This document shows positions 36,050 to 46,699 of a stretch of DNA of 64,000 nt, piece after piece. The position numbers and the translations under genes were made by a program. Under the pieces are notes generated by a model. The model was not told the DNA's origin. It was given only the letters and a program-made list of their open reading frames with translations, and did not search any database. Every line of letters starts with the position of its first letter. The first letter of the stretch is position 1. This stretch comes from Prosapia bicincta (Eukaryota; Arthropoda; Insecta; Hemiptera; Cercopidae): the NCBI GenBank assembly GCA_036971475.1, contig JBAIZL010000008.1:34423086-34487085 (forward strand). Direction: 5' to 3'.

Positions 36050-36909
36050 ATGGCTACAGTGTATAAAATGCAGTTGCACACGATCCCCTTGAGGAACCAG
36101 ACAAAACCTCGTTGTATGTTGTCTTGCCAGGGCAGTGGGGGCTCTGCTTGTGGAACTTTAATGGACCAAACAAGTAAAAAAATTGATTTTGAGACTGCAC
36201 AGACAGCGGGAGCCAATGAGACGGCAAACCGTGAGTCTGTAGCAGATGTGTCAACGGCAACCATCACTGGGGGTGCGGGGTCGGCTTTCAAGCAGCCGAC
36301 TGCAGAAACCGGTGAAATATCTGTAGAGTTGAGCACGCTGTCTTTACGGAGAAAGCGTATGAATGGAGCGGCCAAAAGGCGGCTCCGAAGAGAACAGGCG
36401 AGAGCAGCGGGAGGGCCAATAATCCTGACAAAACGAAGGGGAGGCCAAAACCGAGCCGAGCTTGTCAAAGTCCAGGGCTTGGATGTTGTGAGGAGGGAGG
36501 TGCAACAGGGAAGCAATCAATCAAGAGCACCAAACCCCAGCACGTCCAAAAGGCCTAGGAGTTCACCGTCCCATCCCTCTCCAGTGGAGGGAGGAAAGAA
36601 GAAAGTGAAGCTGGGACAAGGGGGGGTGCTGCAGTGTCTTGGGGCACATACGGCGATACCCTTCGGCAAAAGCTAGCCATTGTCCCAGTTAGTTACCCAG
36701 AGAGACAACTCTCGGATGAGATGGCGTTGGAGCTGGAGGAGCTGTTCTTCTCAAAACTGCTGTCCGCTGAGACGGAGAGTGGGGATAGAGGGTTCTGGAC
36801 AGCATACATAGAGAGGGGGGCTCTAAATGTCGTATGCTCCTCACGGGAGAGCCTGGAGTGGGTCCTAAATCAGGGGGAAGAGCCGACGTTTGTCACTAGG
36901 GCCAGATAG
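36050..36909 (+). pseudogene. LINE ORF1 with DUF4780-like domain, frameshifted and fused to endonuclease stub
   Basis: The first frame (36050-36676) has a basic segment, RRKRMNGAAKRRLRREQARA, seen in arthropod LINE ORF1 proteins. A shift near 36620-36640 moves to a frame reading GTYGDTLRQKLAIVPVSYPE then RQLSDEMALELEELFFSKLL, typical of DUF4780. After SRESLEWV the same frame reads EEPTFVTRAR and, past a stop, EVLDITVASN and SSSDHRHIRYDI, which belong to the end of an APE-type endonuclease. So about 1 kb (end of ORF1 and most of the endonuclease) is deleted. Confidence 0.72.
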
Positions 36910-37079
36910 GAGGTCCTGGACATTACGGTGGCATCGAACCAGATGGCTAGGTATGTACTAAATTGGCATGTGTCGGATGAACCATCTTCTTCTGACCACA
37001 GACATATTAGGTATGATATCTCTCTCAATCCAGCCATGCTTCGGCCAACCAGGGATTAAAGAAGAACAGACTGGGACTC

Positions 37080-38919
37080 CTACAGGAGGGACCTGGGTGT
37101 TCGGATTGAGGAGGCTGGGTTGGAGTATGGTGGGAGGAGAGAGCTAGAAGACTCTGCCACATTGGTTGGCGAGGCTATAGTAGAATCCTTTACTGATAAC
37201 TGCCCTCTCAGTGAGGGGAGAAAAGTAGGGGATCCGTCATGGTGGAATAAGAAGCTAGCCAAACTTCGGAAGACCGCCAGGAGTACTTTAATAGAGCAAA
37301 AAAGAACTGGGAGTGGGACCACTATAGGAAAACACTAACCGAATACAACAGGGCAATTAGAGAAGCACGCAGGAAGTCCTGGAAGGAGTTTTGTCAAGAG
37401 ATTGACAAAACTCGGGAAGGGGCACGACTGCATAAAGTGCTCTCTAAGGACCCAGTTAACCCGGTGGGGATGCTAAGAACACCACTGGGTTCTAGATAAA
37501 TATAACAAAAACTGCAGGGGAAACTGTGGAAGAATTAATCAGAACACATTTCCCTTGCAGTACTCTGAGGAAACTTGGGGGAGCAGACACTGAACCAGTT
37601 GCCAAACCCTCTACAAGACGTGGTAAGAGGGAGGACTGGGAAGTGTCAAAGAGGATAGTAACTCCACAAAGGGTAATATGGGCTATTGGCACATTTGAAC
37701 CCTACAAATCTTTAGGTCCAGATGGGATCTATCCTGTGCTGCTGCAGCAGGGAATGGATATGCTGGTGCTGGTACTTACTAAATTATACAGGCTAAGCAT
37801 TGCTCTAGGGCATGTGCCGGCAGCCTGGAAATCTAGTAAGGTGGTCTTTATACCTAAGCCCACCGGTAACTAATCGGAAGGGAAAGGATACAAACCTATT
37901 ACACTCATGTCCTTTGTTCTTAAGGGACTTGAAAAACTGGTTGATAGGCATATTAGGGGGGGGGGGTGTTTTGGCCATAAAACCACTGCATTGGAACCAG
38001 TATGCTTATCAACCGGGGAAATCCTGGAGAGAGCTCTCCATCAAGTGGTTGGTAGGATTGAGCAAATGATCGCTAAGAAAGGTTGTGCCATTGGTGCCTT
38101 CCTCGACATTGAAGGGGCTTTAAATAACCCCTCAGTGGAGACGATGGTAAATGGTGCAAGACGTCATGGAGTGGATGCGACCACTTGTGGCTGGATAAGT
38201 TCCATGTTAACAAACAGAAGCATTTCTGTAGAGGTGGCAGGGGAGGTCAGAAGGGCGGAGACAAGTCTGGGCTGTGCACCGGGGGGGGGGGGGGGGGGGT
38301 TATCTCTTCTCTGTTGTGGTGCCTAGTGGTTGACAACCTTATTGAACTCCTGAATGAACAGGAGTACTTCTGTCTGGGATATGCGGACGACATAGTTGTT
38401 CTGATCCTGGGCAGATTAACTGATACAGTCCTTGAGGTAATCAAAAATCCTCTACGACTGATTGAAGAGTGGTGTAATAAGGAGAACCTTAGGGTAAATC
38501 CGAAAAAGACTGCTCTTATTAACTTGACCAGACAGCGAAAAGATCTGACGACCAGGATGCCCCGCTTGTTTGGTGAATACCTTGAGTTTGTGGGGGAGGT
38601 GAAGTACCTGGGAGTTACTCTGGACAGGAAACTTACCTGGAATCCACATCTTGAGAGGACAGTTAACAGGGCCAAAAGGGCACTGATGACAGTGAGAAGA
38701 ATGGTGGGTAAGAAATGGGGACTGAAGCCATCAATGATGCACTGGATGTATCTGAGGGTGATAAGACCTATGATTACCTATGGTGCTCTGGTGTGGTGGA
38801 CAAAAGGCCAACCAGGCACAGACAAGAGCTCAACTGAGCTCTATCCAGAGATTGGCTTGTCTGTGCACACTGGGAGCGATGTCAACTACACCTGGTGCAG
38901 CAATGGAAGTAATGCTTAA
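37080..38919 (+). pseudogene. LINE reverse transcriptase domain, frameshifted
   Basis: The pieces are in order: FIPKPT and YKPITLMSFVLKGLEKLVDR (fingers), GCAIGAFLDIEGALNN (motif A, catalytic Asp, about 38095), GCAPGGG (motif B, about 38270), YADDIVVL (motif C, about 38380) and EVKYLGVTLDRKLTWNPHLE (thumb). The catalytic residues are intact, but stops occur at about 37020, 37340, 37870, and the frame changes across the 19 G run at 38281-38299. Confidence 0.85.
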
Positions 38920-38989
38920 CCTCGCCCCCTTGAGCTTGTCCTTAGGTTAGAGGTGAGGCTGGCGGTATGGAGATTGCGCAACTCGAGCA

Positions 38990-39420
38990 ACTGGGCTAAC
39001 CTCCCAGATGTTTCGGGACATATGAGTATCGAGTGCGTGGTCAAAGAACTCGTCTTGGAAATGGGAAGCGACCACATTACTCGAACGTTTGCACCTGACC
39101 AGGCCCACCAAACTATGATGGAATGGTCAGGGACATTAACATCGGGAGCTCAGATCTGGTACACAGATGGCTCCAAGATGGACTTCGGCACTGGAGCGGG
39201 GGTGTATTGTAAAAACCCAAGGGTAAAACTAGTTTTTTTCCTTGGGGAGGCGTACCTCTGTCTTTCAGGCCGAAATATATGCTATAAATGCCTGTCTGGG
39301 AGAAATAGCGAGAAGGGGAACACACGGGACCCGGATTGCTATTTTCTCCGACAGTCAGGCAGCAATTAAGGCACTACTACCGAGAGGCGCTTCAACCTCT
39401 TTGGTGATGGTACAGCTCTG
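38990..39420 (+). pseudogene. LINE RNase H domain, frameshifted
   Basis: IWYTDGSKMDFGTGAGVY (first catalytic Asp in TDGS) is followed in the next frames by FQAEIYAINACLGEIA and IFSDSQAAIKAL (Glu and Asp of the RNase H site). Two frameshifts lie between them. Confidence 0.8.
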
Positions 39421-39576
39421 ATGGATGCTGAAGGTAAAACACTAGTCAGGAAACTCCTAAACCTGGTAAGAGGGAAGGGGCTATTTGACTAAATCAGGGA
39501 GGTAAGTACAATATACCTCAAGGTAGTAGTGCTTCTCGCAGTTATAAAAACCCTCTCCCAAGCTAATAATAAAAAA

Positions 39577-40235
39577 AAGAATGCTGAGTAAAACGTTTTC
39601 CGTATACAATAACACGAATAATCCAGTTTGAGAACAAGTAATTCTGAGTAAAACTGTTTCCCTTCACAATAGCACGGAGGATCCAGCTTGAGGCCTAGGA
39701 ATGCTAAGTAAAACGGTTTCACTCCACAGTGGAATGGAGCATCTAGCCTTTGCCCACGGAACGTGGAGTAAAAAGTTTTCCATCCACAATAACACGGAGG
39801 ATCCAGATTGAGGCCCAGGAGTGCTAAGTAAAACTGTTTCACTCCACAATGGAATGGAGCATCTAGCCTTTGCCCACGGAACGTGGAGAAAATAGCTCTC
39901 CATCCACAATGACACGGAGGAGTCGAAATTGAGGCCCAGGAATGCTAAGTAAAACGGTTTCACTCCACAATGGAATGGAGCATCTAGCCTTTGCCCACCT
40001 TTGTCCAGGTTGAGGCCTAAGAATGTTCTTTTTGGAAAAACCAAGAGATCCTATGCTATTATGGGGGAAAACCGTTCAACTCAAATCCTGAGGCTTCAAA
40101 CTAAACCTTCCGTGCTATTTTGGAAGGAAAGCGCTCTCTCCACGTTCGATTTGTAAAACCTGGCTGATCCAGGCCATTGTGAAATGAAACGGTTTTACTC
40201 AGTATTCTTAGGCTTCAAACTGGACCCTAATTACG
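39577..40235 (+). repeat. satellite block 3, diverged, with second orientation switch
   Basis: Five or six decayed units (AATGCTAAGTAAAACGGTTT, CACTCCACAATGGAATGGAG, CCCACGGAACGTGGAGTAAA) continue block 2 beyond the LINE. From about 40040 the units read in reverse (ATCCTATGCTATTATGGGGG, AAACGGTTTTACTCAG). The satellite thus ends in inverted orientation at both margins. Confidence 0.75.
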
Positions 40236-40239
40236 CTCG

Positions 40240-41365
40240 ACTTGATTATCTATGAAATTATCATTATGTTACAATGTTATAGCTAACAAATTTCCATCCC
40301 TTCTGCGGGGCGGGGGCCATATAGGCTCTACATCTCAAAGGTAAATTTTAAAAGTTAAATGCCTTTTCACGCCAGTCTAACGCTTAAAATTAGCGCAAGT
40401 TAACGATATGAGATAATAAGGGCTAGTCCCTTACAAATGAGATAAATCTCTCACGTATATCTAGCCCATATAGGCGCAGTACGTTAGGTTTTATTTCTAA
40501 GTTCGCGGCCGTCGCCAAAAGAAGTTACGCACGCTCAAGTAGTTGTCTATCATTGAATGCGTTTATTCATTAACAGCTCCCAGTTTACTGTCACCTCATT
40601 CTATATAAAGATTATCTGTTACTAAAATACTTAAATGCTTTATGAGAGCTTGAAGTTATTATTAAACCTGTTGCTCGCCAGGTCAATTTTATTCGATAAA
40701 GGATTAAAAAACAAATTTATCAACCATTTTATTGGGGGCACCTGTACGTGGCTTGCAACTCTGAAAAAAAATAAGTATATTCTCTTATATTGAGAGAATT
40801 TTTGTCTGAAAATTTGTAATTGAATTAAATTGAGAATTTAAGTAAATTGTCAAAGAACCTCACGATATAAACGTGAAACTCGGATGCCCGTGTCAAGTGT
40901 GGAAGGAAACAGTTGCAACCAACAATACGTGACTTGAAACAAGAATTATATTTCAAAGGCACAATTTATGCTCTCTTTGAGGGCTTGAGACTTGTGCGTA
41001 TTAATAGTCACTGCCACCATCGATATAAGAGGTTCTCAAGCTGGGCGTGGATAAGTGCACTGATATTTCCTGTAGACAAGGGGTGTGCCTAAACATGCGT
41101 CGTAATAGATAGATAGGTGAGACAGGTTCGCCCTGAACTAAGTCATCGTTGTCTGTTTAGTGCTTTAATATACCGTTGTACTGAGTTTCATTTAGTTGTG
41201 TAATGTGGAAACATAAGCAGTATAATATTTTCGCCTTCGTTATATATTTCAAACAATTTTCTAAGATATACGTTGTGCAAGGCCCTTATTAAGTCTTATA
41301 ATGTAGGGTTAGTGCAGTATCAATTGTATGTATGTATATGCTGATGATGAATAGTTACTATCTGG
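40240..41365. other. no feature seen
   Basis: Moderately GC-richer, apparently unique sequence right of the satellite. No coding similarity, RNA gene or repeat was recognised. Confidence 0.4.
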
Positions 41366-41401
41366 AGTACATCCGTTCATTCTGCAGTGCATAAAATCGC
41401 A

Positions 41402-41447
41402 GTTCCGACGTTTCGCTAGAATCTCATCTAGCATTGACGAGGTGAAC
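41402..41447 (-). ncRNA. hammerhead-like motif Ia
   Basis: Minus strand: core UCGUCAA, extra U, perfect stem II GCUAGA/UCUAGC with loop UGAGAU, GAAA, stem III AC/GU, C17, then GGAAC. Stem I is CC/GG plus GUU/AAC around a bulge. C3, U4, A6 and G8 all differ from the consensus; U3 and A8 could pair. Confidence 0.45.
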
Positions 41448-41483
41448 CCAACAACAGTTGACTCGCTCTTCATCTGTTGTTGG

Positions 41484-41530
41484 GTTCACCTCGTCAATGC
41501 TAGATGAGCTTTTAGCGAAACGTCGGAACT
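41484..41530 (+). ncRNA. hammerhead-like motif Ib
   Basis: Plus-strand twin of Ia: core UCGUCAA, stem II GCUAGA/UUUAGC (one G-U) with loop UGAGCU, GAAA (41517-41520), CGUC, GGAAC. Confidence 0.45.
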
Positions 41531-41624
41531 GCGATTTTATGCACTGCAGAATGAACGGATGTGTTCCAGATAATAACTATTTATCATATTTTTCCATCCG
41601 TGAAGGAATATACATATAATTGAA

Positions 41625-41625
<1 letters not shown>

Positions 41626-41655
<30 letters not shown>
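41626..41655. repeat. TA microsatellite
   Basis: (TA)n about 30 bp, followed by a short direct repeat AATTTATGTGAAC. Confidence 0.95.
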
Positions 41656-41661
<6 letters not shown>

Positions 41662-41699
41662 GTGAACAATTTATGTGAACTTTACTAAATAAAATGCCT

Positions 41700-42612
41700 A
41701 TTAAGATAATTCCTGCTTACGCAGCTTTTATATTGTGCAAGTGGTGAGAACAGTTTTAAGGCAGTGTGTAAGTAGCCTCTGTATCGAAGAGACCTCTCCA
41801 CTCCAATTGAGAGCATATCAATTGTAATTTGTATCTTGTTAAGCTAAAATTATTGTAACAGTTTCAAAATTAAATTGTCTTTAATTATAAAGGTTTATAA
41901 AATTAAAATCATTTTTAAAAAATTCCAGCCTAATAGAACACGTAACTTATATATGTATAATACATAGGTAAGGATATTCACAGCTTAATGAAATTGTTTG
42001 ATGTATAACTGATCTACCCAGCCTAAGTTCAAATGGTAATTCTTAAATGATATATTCAAGTAGTAATTCTTGACGAAATACAAATGGAAGGGGATGCAGT
42101 CTTATATCAGTGTTATAAAGGGGGGCGCAGAGTCTGATCCCTAGATCTAGATACTACGAACGCCGCAGCAATCATCAAGTCGACGACGACGGTTTTGTAT
42201 TGTCGAACAAAGTACAGGCAAACACTAACAATCGCAAATATATTTGTCACAATATCGTTCTTGTTTGCAAATAATGTCTTACCAATCTGTTTGTAAAGAA
42301 ATTGTTATAAATTAATGCAAACCAAGGTGTTCTTCGAACATTTGCTCTGTGGACCCGGCATTATGTCGCGCGTAATAGGCCTATTCAAGTGCAACTTTGT
42401 TAATGCCGTACTATCGGTCTAAATATAGTTTAACTGACTACTCAAAAACACACGCAGATTTGATATTTATAAAATAAACGTTTTGTTGTATTTAATATTA
42501 ATATAATAGTGTGTAACTTAGTTTTGTTGTCAGTATCCTCTCTCAACAGGAGCGTTTTGCCCCATCCTCTCCATCTTCAGGAATATATCAAAATTGACTT
42601 CAGATTAGGCGA
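41700..42612. other. no feature seen
   Basis: No gene or transposon recognised. The minus strand near 42590 has CTGAAGATGGAGAGG followed by AAAACG, a hammerhead look-alike without a stem II. Confidence 0.4.
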
Positions 42613-43156
42613 ACATTTGTACACAATACATAGCATTTTGGTTTTGAGGTTTTCAGGCGATCAACGAGTTTAACTAGCATAGCCTACGAAAGATAGGGAA
42701 GTATTGTGATTGTGACCATAGGATAGAACCTGTTAGCACGGCAAAGGTGGCGCACGTTATATGCGCCCAGTCACTGGGGCTAACATGAAATACATTTGTA
42801 CACAATACATAGCATTTTGGTTTTGAGGTTTTCAGGCGATCAACGAGTTTAACTAGCATAGCCTACGAAAGATAGGGAAGTATTGTGATTGTGACCATAG
42901 GATAGAACCTGTTAGCACGGCAAAGGTGGCGCACGTTATACGCGCCCAGTCACTGGGGCTAACATGAAATACATTTGTACACAATACATAGCATTTTGGT
43001 TTTGAGGTTTTCAGGCGATCAACGAGTTTAACTAGCATAGCCTACGAAAGATAGGGAAGTATTGTGATTGTGACCATAGGATAGAACCTGTTAGCACGGC
43101 AAAGGTGGCGCACGTTATACCCGCCCAGTCACTGGGGCTAACATGAAATACATTTG
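42613..43156. repeat. tandem repeat, 179 bp x 3.04
   Basis: Copies start at 42613, 42792 and 42971 (ACATTTGTACACAATACATA) and differ at only about two positions (for example GTTATATGCG, GTTATACGCG, GTTATACCCG). This is a very recent tandem triplication. Short identical minus-strand open frames (61 codons) in two copies are probably chance. Confidence 0.97.
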
Positions 43157-43159
43157 AAA

Positions 43160-44222
43160 ATTAAAAAACAAGATACATTTTTAAAATTACAGAAAAATTT
43201 ACAGTTTTAAATATTGTTTTGAAGTTTTAAAAATCTATTAAAATTATATAACAGTTGTGTTTATCTAATTTAAGCGCAGAAGATCTGCATAAAAATGGTG
43301 CTTCTGGGAAATGTGCCGTTACAGCAAGCTTCAGTTAAGGGAAGAAATTTCCTGCCTGAGTCCTTGCAGTTAAAACTAATCTAACCAGGTCCGGCCAGAG
43401 AAATTCCGCCTGAGTACGGCCCAATATAGGCCTATACAACCCTGATATTATTGTCGTGATGAAACTAACGGTTTACTGAATCTAATCTGTGTATATTTAG
43501 TTTTGTTGAAATAAGCTGCCGTTCGTTGACAGCAAATAAGACATTGTATTTTGTGTGAATAGAACATTTCATTTAATGATTATTACTTTGCCATTAAAAG
43601 CTTGAACAATTGAACATGGTACTTTTTATACTTTATTGGTACATTGATGTTATCTTTATGGATCTCGCCACACGAGTAATTATTTTCCGCAGTAAAAAAA
43701 CACCAACTTGGCCGGGCCCCTGGGCATTTGCCCCCTTCTCTGGCCGGGCCTGAATCTAACCATTTCTTCTTAAATCGTTCCCGGACAGTAGACAAATATT
43801 TTATCATAACTACAATGCCAGAGTGGCACCAAGTGTAGGTTCCTTAAAATATGCCCTGTGTAGTAGAGGATGTAGGAACACGCACCTGTAATAAACCTAC
43901 TTTCTACCGAAGTCTTAAACACGTATCTACTCGTTCCACAACATTATAAAAAGGATAAAGAAGGACGGATGGAGTTAGGAAGGACATAGTGATCCTCTGG
44001 TATTGGGAACAGGAGGAAATTATGTTCGCACGAAAAGCGACATTTCCCTTCAAAATAAGATTTATAGGCTACATCGTAATGAAATGGAAGCTCTTACGCA
44101 AATGTTGGCTTATTCGTAACCTTAGACATAAATAAATGAAAGTTATTAAAAACGTATTTGAAGGATAATATTTTTTCATACAGAATTACGTATGTAGTTT
44201 TTAAGAATGGCAGTAATATATA
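43160..44222. other. no firm feature
   Basis: Two stretches share GGCCAGAG/GGCCGGGCC words (43390-43440 and 43700-43750), possibly scraps of a MITE. Nothing else was recognised. Confidence 0.3.
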
Positions 44223-44387
44223 CAGTGGCGTTGGTTAAACCCTCGGCGGCCACCTGCACCATAGTGGACGCACTCTGTCGGCTCCAGGAGCCCCTCTTAT
44301 CCCTATTATTTGCACACTTACAATGCTACAACATTGAATGGAGACAAGTGGGATAGGTCAGTCTTGGCACTGACACTAATACCGTTG

Positions 44388-44642
44388 TATAATTTGTCCA
44401 AACAGCCGTGCGCCCAGAAGGATTAGAGCGACCCTCGCTCCCCCACGCGCAGGCACACTCACACGCGCGGCCCGGCCTACCTGCCGCTAATAGTTCTTCT
44501 ATGAATCACCAACTAGTCCTTGTACTACAAAATCAATTTTTTTTAACTGTTAACTTTACTTAATTTGTACTCTAATAACTGAATTCTAAATACTAATCAT
44601 CGCAAAATGAGTCCAAACGCGGTACAATTGTGACAATTCTAA
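44388..44642 (+). repeat. left arm of 250 bp inverted repeat
   Basis: Begins TATAATTTGTCCAAACAGCC and includes the GC-rich CGCTCCCCCACGCGCAGGCA. It ends near GGTACAATTGTGACAATTCT. The inverse copy is at 45243-45499. Confidence 0.88.
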
Positions 44643-44911
44643 GGGGTTTTATGGTCAGTAAGTTACAAAATTATAAATTTGACTACTTAAAAATGGTTAT
44701 AGACGTTTTATTTGAATTCGCACAATCAGAATAATATACACAATTACAGTAATTCTAGCAGAGATTTCAAATTTATGAAAAAATAAACTAAATCATAAAT
44801 AATATAACATAGAACATATACCAAGAGTAAAATAATAATTATTACAAATTCATTTTGCAACGTTACTGTATAATAATGATTAATTCACGAACACTCAGAT
44901 CGTTGAGCCCC

Positions 44912-45127
44912 TCACTTTTCCAGTCCTCTTCCAAAGTTTTTCACATGCTTAACGTACTTATTCCATAGTTCAGGCGTTACAGCAGATACGGCTTCGAAAA
45001 ATAGTACTTTTAAGGCATTCAGCTTAAAAGTTTGGTTTCTATCATTCACGTATTTCTTCAAATACCATTTCAATAGCAATTGCAAACAATGTAAGTCAGC
45101 TCTAGTATAATTGTAAACTGTTTCCAT
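44912..45127 (-). pseudogene. transposase C-terminal fragment
   Basis: An open frame of 71 codons: HCLQLLLKWYLKKYVNDRNQ, then NALKVLFFEAVSAVTPELWN and KYVKHVKNF. The VTPELW..YVKHV pattern resembles the C-terminal segment of DDE transposases of insects, which carry VTP..W..C..HV. It lies between the two long arms, so it is the residual coding part of the element. Confidence 0.45.
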
Positions 45128-45242
45128 GTTATTGATCTGATTACTATTTCATTAAAGACGTCTGATTAATACAATATAAAATACGTGATAAAAGTCTCGT
45201 TGTATTTGTTTTCTAATTTTTAAACCCACTAAAACCGCTCAG

Positions 45243-45499
45243 AGTTGTCACAATTGTACCGTGTTTGGACTCATTTTGCGAGGAATAATATTTAGAATTC
45301 AGTTATTAGAGTACAAATTAAGTAAAGTTAACAGTTAAAAAAAATTTATTTTGTAGTACAAGGACTAGTTGGTGATTCATAGAAGAAGCATTAGCGGCAG
45401 GTAGGCCGGGCCGCGCGTGTGAGTGTGCCTGCGCGTGGGGGAGCGAGGGTCGCTCTAATCCTTCTGGGCGCACGGCTGTTTGGACAAATTATAGAAAGA
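45243..45499 (-). repeat. right arm of 250 bp inverted repeat
   Basis: Reverse complement of 44388-44642 with a few substitutions (for example AAGAAGCATTAGC versus GCTAATAGTTCTTC). RNA from either strand could form a very long hairpin. Confidence 0.88.
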
Positions 45500-46455
45500 C
45501 CCGATATGGCTCAGTTTGTTCATTTTTACCAGTTTCCACACAGTGAAGTCAATTTTCTAAATTGTTTTCAAAAGCCAACAAAGAACAATACAAAAACCTT
45601 ATAGCTCTTTGTTGGAAAGTGTTTCTAAGTATAATTACGTCAAAAATTATATTTCACTAACTTTTTTTGTGCTCTAAATTCGAGAAGGTAGGTTTATGTA
45701 ATGGTTTAAAACATGAGTAATGTTCTGCACTACCCCAGTTACGTTTCCCCCAAAGGCTAATAGTAACGAATGTGGTGAAAACGGACGGCATTTTCACAGA
45801 CCCCGCACTGCAAGGGTGTATCTACGTCACTGAATATAGGCCTATATCAAAATTACTGCCTTCAGTGACATGCCAATACCTTACTGCACAGTTTGTTTTT
45901 ACTTATTATAGCTAACACACAACACAATTCGATAGGTGTGGGTATGTACCATAACGACAAGGAACTATTAAATACTTGTTAAATTCGAAATAATGCTCTA
46001 TATCCTTCCGTGTATTATTACCTTATCCTAAATAACGCGGGAATAATGACCCTGACATGTTAAAAAAATCGTGAATAAACATGTAACTTTCATTGCATGC
46101 TTCACTTATTTACTTAACTAGGCTACTTTTATTATTAGAGTTATATAATTTTATAAAAAATAATAGTATAAAATAATTGAGTACTATTTTTTATAAGATT
46201 CATTTTTATATATTTTTCAAATGTTACGTGTGTACATGTTATTACATTGTGTTATTAATAGTTCAATTGATTGGCAAGTGATAGTGATGTGTCAAATGTC
46301 GTTTTTAAACAATTGTACTTAACGGTCGTTAAGAAGCCTAATGTAGGATCCCGAAATAGTTATAACAGCTTAGGTGTGTGTTAAGGTGGATTTTTCCTTC
46401 GCCTAATGATGGTAATCAAATTGTTGATAAATAAAACCATCGCTACTTTAATGCT

Positions 46456-46680
46456 CACCTGCATGCCCGAGTTCCACGTCGCTACGCTCTGCAATATACT
46501 GCAACACTAGGCCTAATACAACGTTCGTTTCAGTTACTCCAGCTGTTTTCATGGCCAACGAACGCCTCGTATCTTGCGCTGTGTAAATACCTTTGTTTAA
46601 ACATTTGTTTTTGTTGAAAATCAAGCGTGGAAGCCATTTTATATGTAAGATATTTCTAATTGACAAACAGATTTTCAAAC
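46456..46680 (-). other. possible first coding exon of an unknown gene
   Basis: On the minus strand two starts exist: ATGGCTTCC (about 46640) giving MASTLDFQQKQMFKQR before CAAAG|GTATTT, and an ATG at about 46554 giving MKTAGVTETNVVLGLVLQYI then AERSDVELGHAG, ending at a good donor GCAG|GTGAGC at 46456. CpG content is higher than elsewhere. No family was recognised and no following exon was located, so this is only a candidate. Confidence 0.2.
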
Positions 46681-46699
46681 CCTTTCCTTAGTGTCAGAA

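Larger units (their letters stand above)
35600..39576 (+). mobile_element. non-LTR retrotransposon (I/R1-like group, RNase H-bearing), decayed
   Basis: A 4 kb LINE inserted in the satellite. Parts in order: 5' UTR (35600-36050), ORF1 (36050-about 36860), stub of endonuclease (about 36865-37030), linker and RT (about 37050-38900), RNase H (about 39010-39400), tail ending (A)8. A 13 bp target duplication, AAGAATACTGAGT (35587-35599) and AAGAATGCTGAGT (39577-39589), with one mismatch, flanks it. Frameshifts and stops in every ORF mean it is dead. RNase H plus DUF4780-like ORF1 suggests an arthropod I/R1-type lineage. Confidence 0.9.
41370..41590. repeat. head-to-head foldback, family I
   Basis: The arms 41372-41455 and 41478-41568 are near-perfect reverse complements (GTTCATTCTGCAGTGCATAA at the left, its complement at the right). 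They join at a 22 bp loop (ACAGTTGACTCGCTCTTCATCT). Each arm holds a hammerhead-like motif. A TA tract lies at 41626. Confidence 0.9.
44223..45832 (-). mobile_element. DNA transposon with CAGTGRCGT ends and long internal inverted repeats
   Basis: Left end CAGTGGCGTTGG..AAACCC (44223) and right end complement CAGTGACGTAGATACACCC (45832) are diverged terminal repeats; flanking AATATATA and AATATAGG may be an 8 bp target duplication. Inside, arms 44388-44642 and 45243-45499 are about 95% identical inverted repeats of 250 bp, GC-rich at the outer half. Between them lies a transposase-like fragment (44912-45127). The superfamily is unresolved. Confidence 0.6.

Noticed and set aside
42560..42600. 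CUGAAGA...AAAACG on the minus strand
   Set aside because: No stem II (purine-rich GGAGAGGAUGGGG cannot pair with itself) and no stem I.
42674..43038. Two identical 61-codon frames in the 179 bp repeat
   Set aside because: They are identical because the DNA is duplicated; no motif or start context supports coding.
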